Positions 63,599 through 64,000 of a stretch of 64,000 nucleotides of DNA are shown here, piece by piece; position 1 is the stretch's first letter; every line of letters begins with the position of its first letter. This DNA comes from Pirellulaceae bacterium (GTDB taxonomy: Bacteria; Planctomycetota; Planctomycetia; Pirellulales; Pirellulaceae): assembly GCA_028280445.1 (NCBI GenBank), contig JANQLU010000098.1, forward strand, positions 1 through 64,000, written 5' to 3'. Both the position numbers and the translations under genes were made by a program. The notes under the pieces were generated by a model, which worked only from the letters and a program-made list of their open reading frames with translations, did no database searches and was not told the DNA's origin.

Positions 63599-64000
63599 TC
63601 AACCACCAATAGGACTACCCGGAGGAACTGTTTTTGTTTCAGGTCGTGGCGCAACTTCATGCGGCCGTTTTAAAAATCGCTCGATTTTTCGATTCAACAT
63701 GATTTCAAACGGAGTTACCTTGGCACTTCTAAACACCGCAACACTACGCAAGGCGCTCAAAGCTTCGGTCGACGTTACCACCGACGCTTTGGGATGATCG
63801 ACCACACGCATCAAATGTTCGGCTAATGCTACGCGTTTCATCCACTGCAGTTTTTTGTCGAATGCTCGCGATTGAGCGGGTGATTCCAAAACCGATTTTT
63901 TGATTTTGGACATCCAGTCACGTAAAGCACTGGTTTGCGACGTCGCTGCAATTCGATTCAAACGTTCGACCTGAAACAACTCTTTCATCACCAAGTCAAT
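63599..64000 (-). CDS. C-terminal end of a larger protein, possibly a zinc metalloprotease
   Basis: The frame is open to the window edge, so the start and most of the gene lie outside. The visible 134 residues are helical (LFQVERLNRIAATSQTSALR, then EHLMRVVDHPKASVVTSTEA) with a Pro-rich end ETKTVPPGSPIGG. Such an end occurs in zinc-dependent metalloproteases of the DUF5117 type, as far as I recall. The His-rich active site would lie upstream, so the call cannot be confirmed here. Confidence 0.5.
   Translation of the reverse strand: MDLVMKELFQVERLNRIAATSQTSALRDWMSKIKKSVLESPAQSRAFDKKLQWMKRVALAEHLMRVVDHPKASVVTSTEALSALRSVAVFRSAKVTPFEIMLNRKIERFLKRPHEVAPRPETKTVPPGSPIGG

Overview
The window looks like chromosome of a planctomycete of the Pirellulaceae type. 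It carries a Rhodopirellula/Verrucomicrobium-type ECF sigma factor next to a FecR/LamG protein, a DUF1549/DUF1553 cytochrome protein and a DUF1501 protein. It also has an A2-type caa3 oxidase cluster, a large fused CcsBA protein, a flagellar export operon, and several families of short palindromic intergenic repeats. No tRNA, rRNA, CRISPR array, transposase or phage gene was seen.

Layout. 1-5.35 kb: the 3' part of an RHS/YD-repeat gene with a variable C-terminal tip, followed by an AT-rich string of small immunity-like genes and broken toxin ends. This is the accessory part of the window and the most unusual. 5.8-15.3 kb: one long plus-strand oxidase operon: dihaem cytochrome c, coxB, coxA, ctaA, ctaB, coxC, coxD, a double SCO protein, a DUF420 protein and a small CxxC protein. 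15.3-20.8 kb: an alpha/beta hydrolase, a helical protein, a SNF2 ATPase with a partner, and a sulfotransferase. 20.8-26.5 kb (minus): flhB, fliR, fliQ, fliP, a fliO-like gene, a fliF-like gene and an ATPase that resembles a histidine kinase without its histidine. 26.7-31.7 kb (minus): a degenerate esterase, mdh with a clear terminator, and two envelope proteins. 31.9-38.5 kb (plus): two TPR proteins, ExbB and two ExbD proteins. 39.0-45.4 kb (plus): ECF sigma, FecR/LamG, PSD1-type cytochrome protein, DUF1501 protein. 45.4-50 kb (minus): xerD, prmC, prfA and a BASS-family transporter. 50.1-52.5 kb (plus): aroC and an envelope protein. 52.5-64 kb (minus): ccsBA, a lipoprotein, fumarylacetoacetase with a conserved partner, an acidic membrane protein, a DUF418 protein and the end of a possible metalloprotease.

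How the genes work together. ctaA and ctaB make haem A for the oxidase, and the SCO and DUF420 proteins probably help its copper and membrane assembly. CcsBA at 52-56 kb would attach haem to the periplasmic cytochromes, including the dihaem protein of the oxidase operon and the PSD1-type protein. The TPR-ExbB-ExbD set looks like a proton-driven envelope machine.

The most notable signal is the toxin/immunity region. The RHS tip domain recurs inside the next gene, sandwiched between two copies of a candidate immunity domain. Downstream, at least three short open ends of toxin-like frames stop just before separate immunity-like genes. Two of those ends are homologous to each other, although the immunity genes after them differ. 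I read this as a row of displaced toxin-tip/immunity cassettes, partly decayed.
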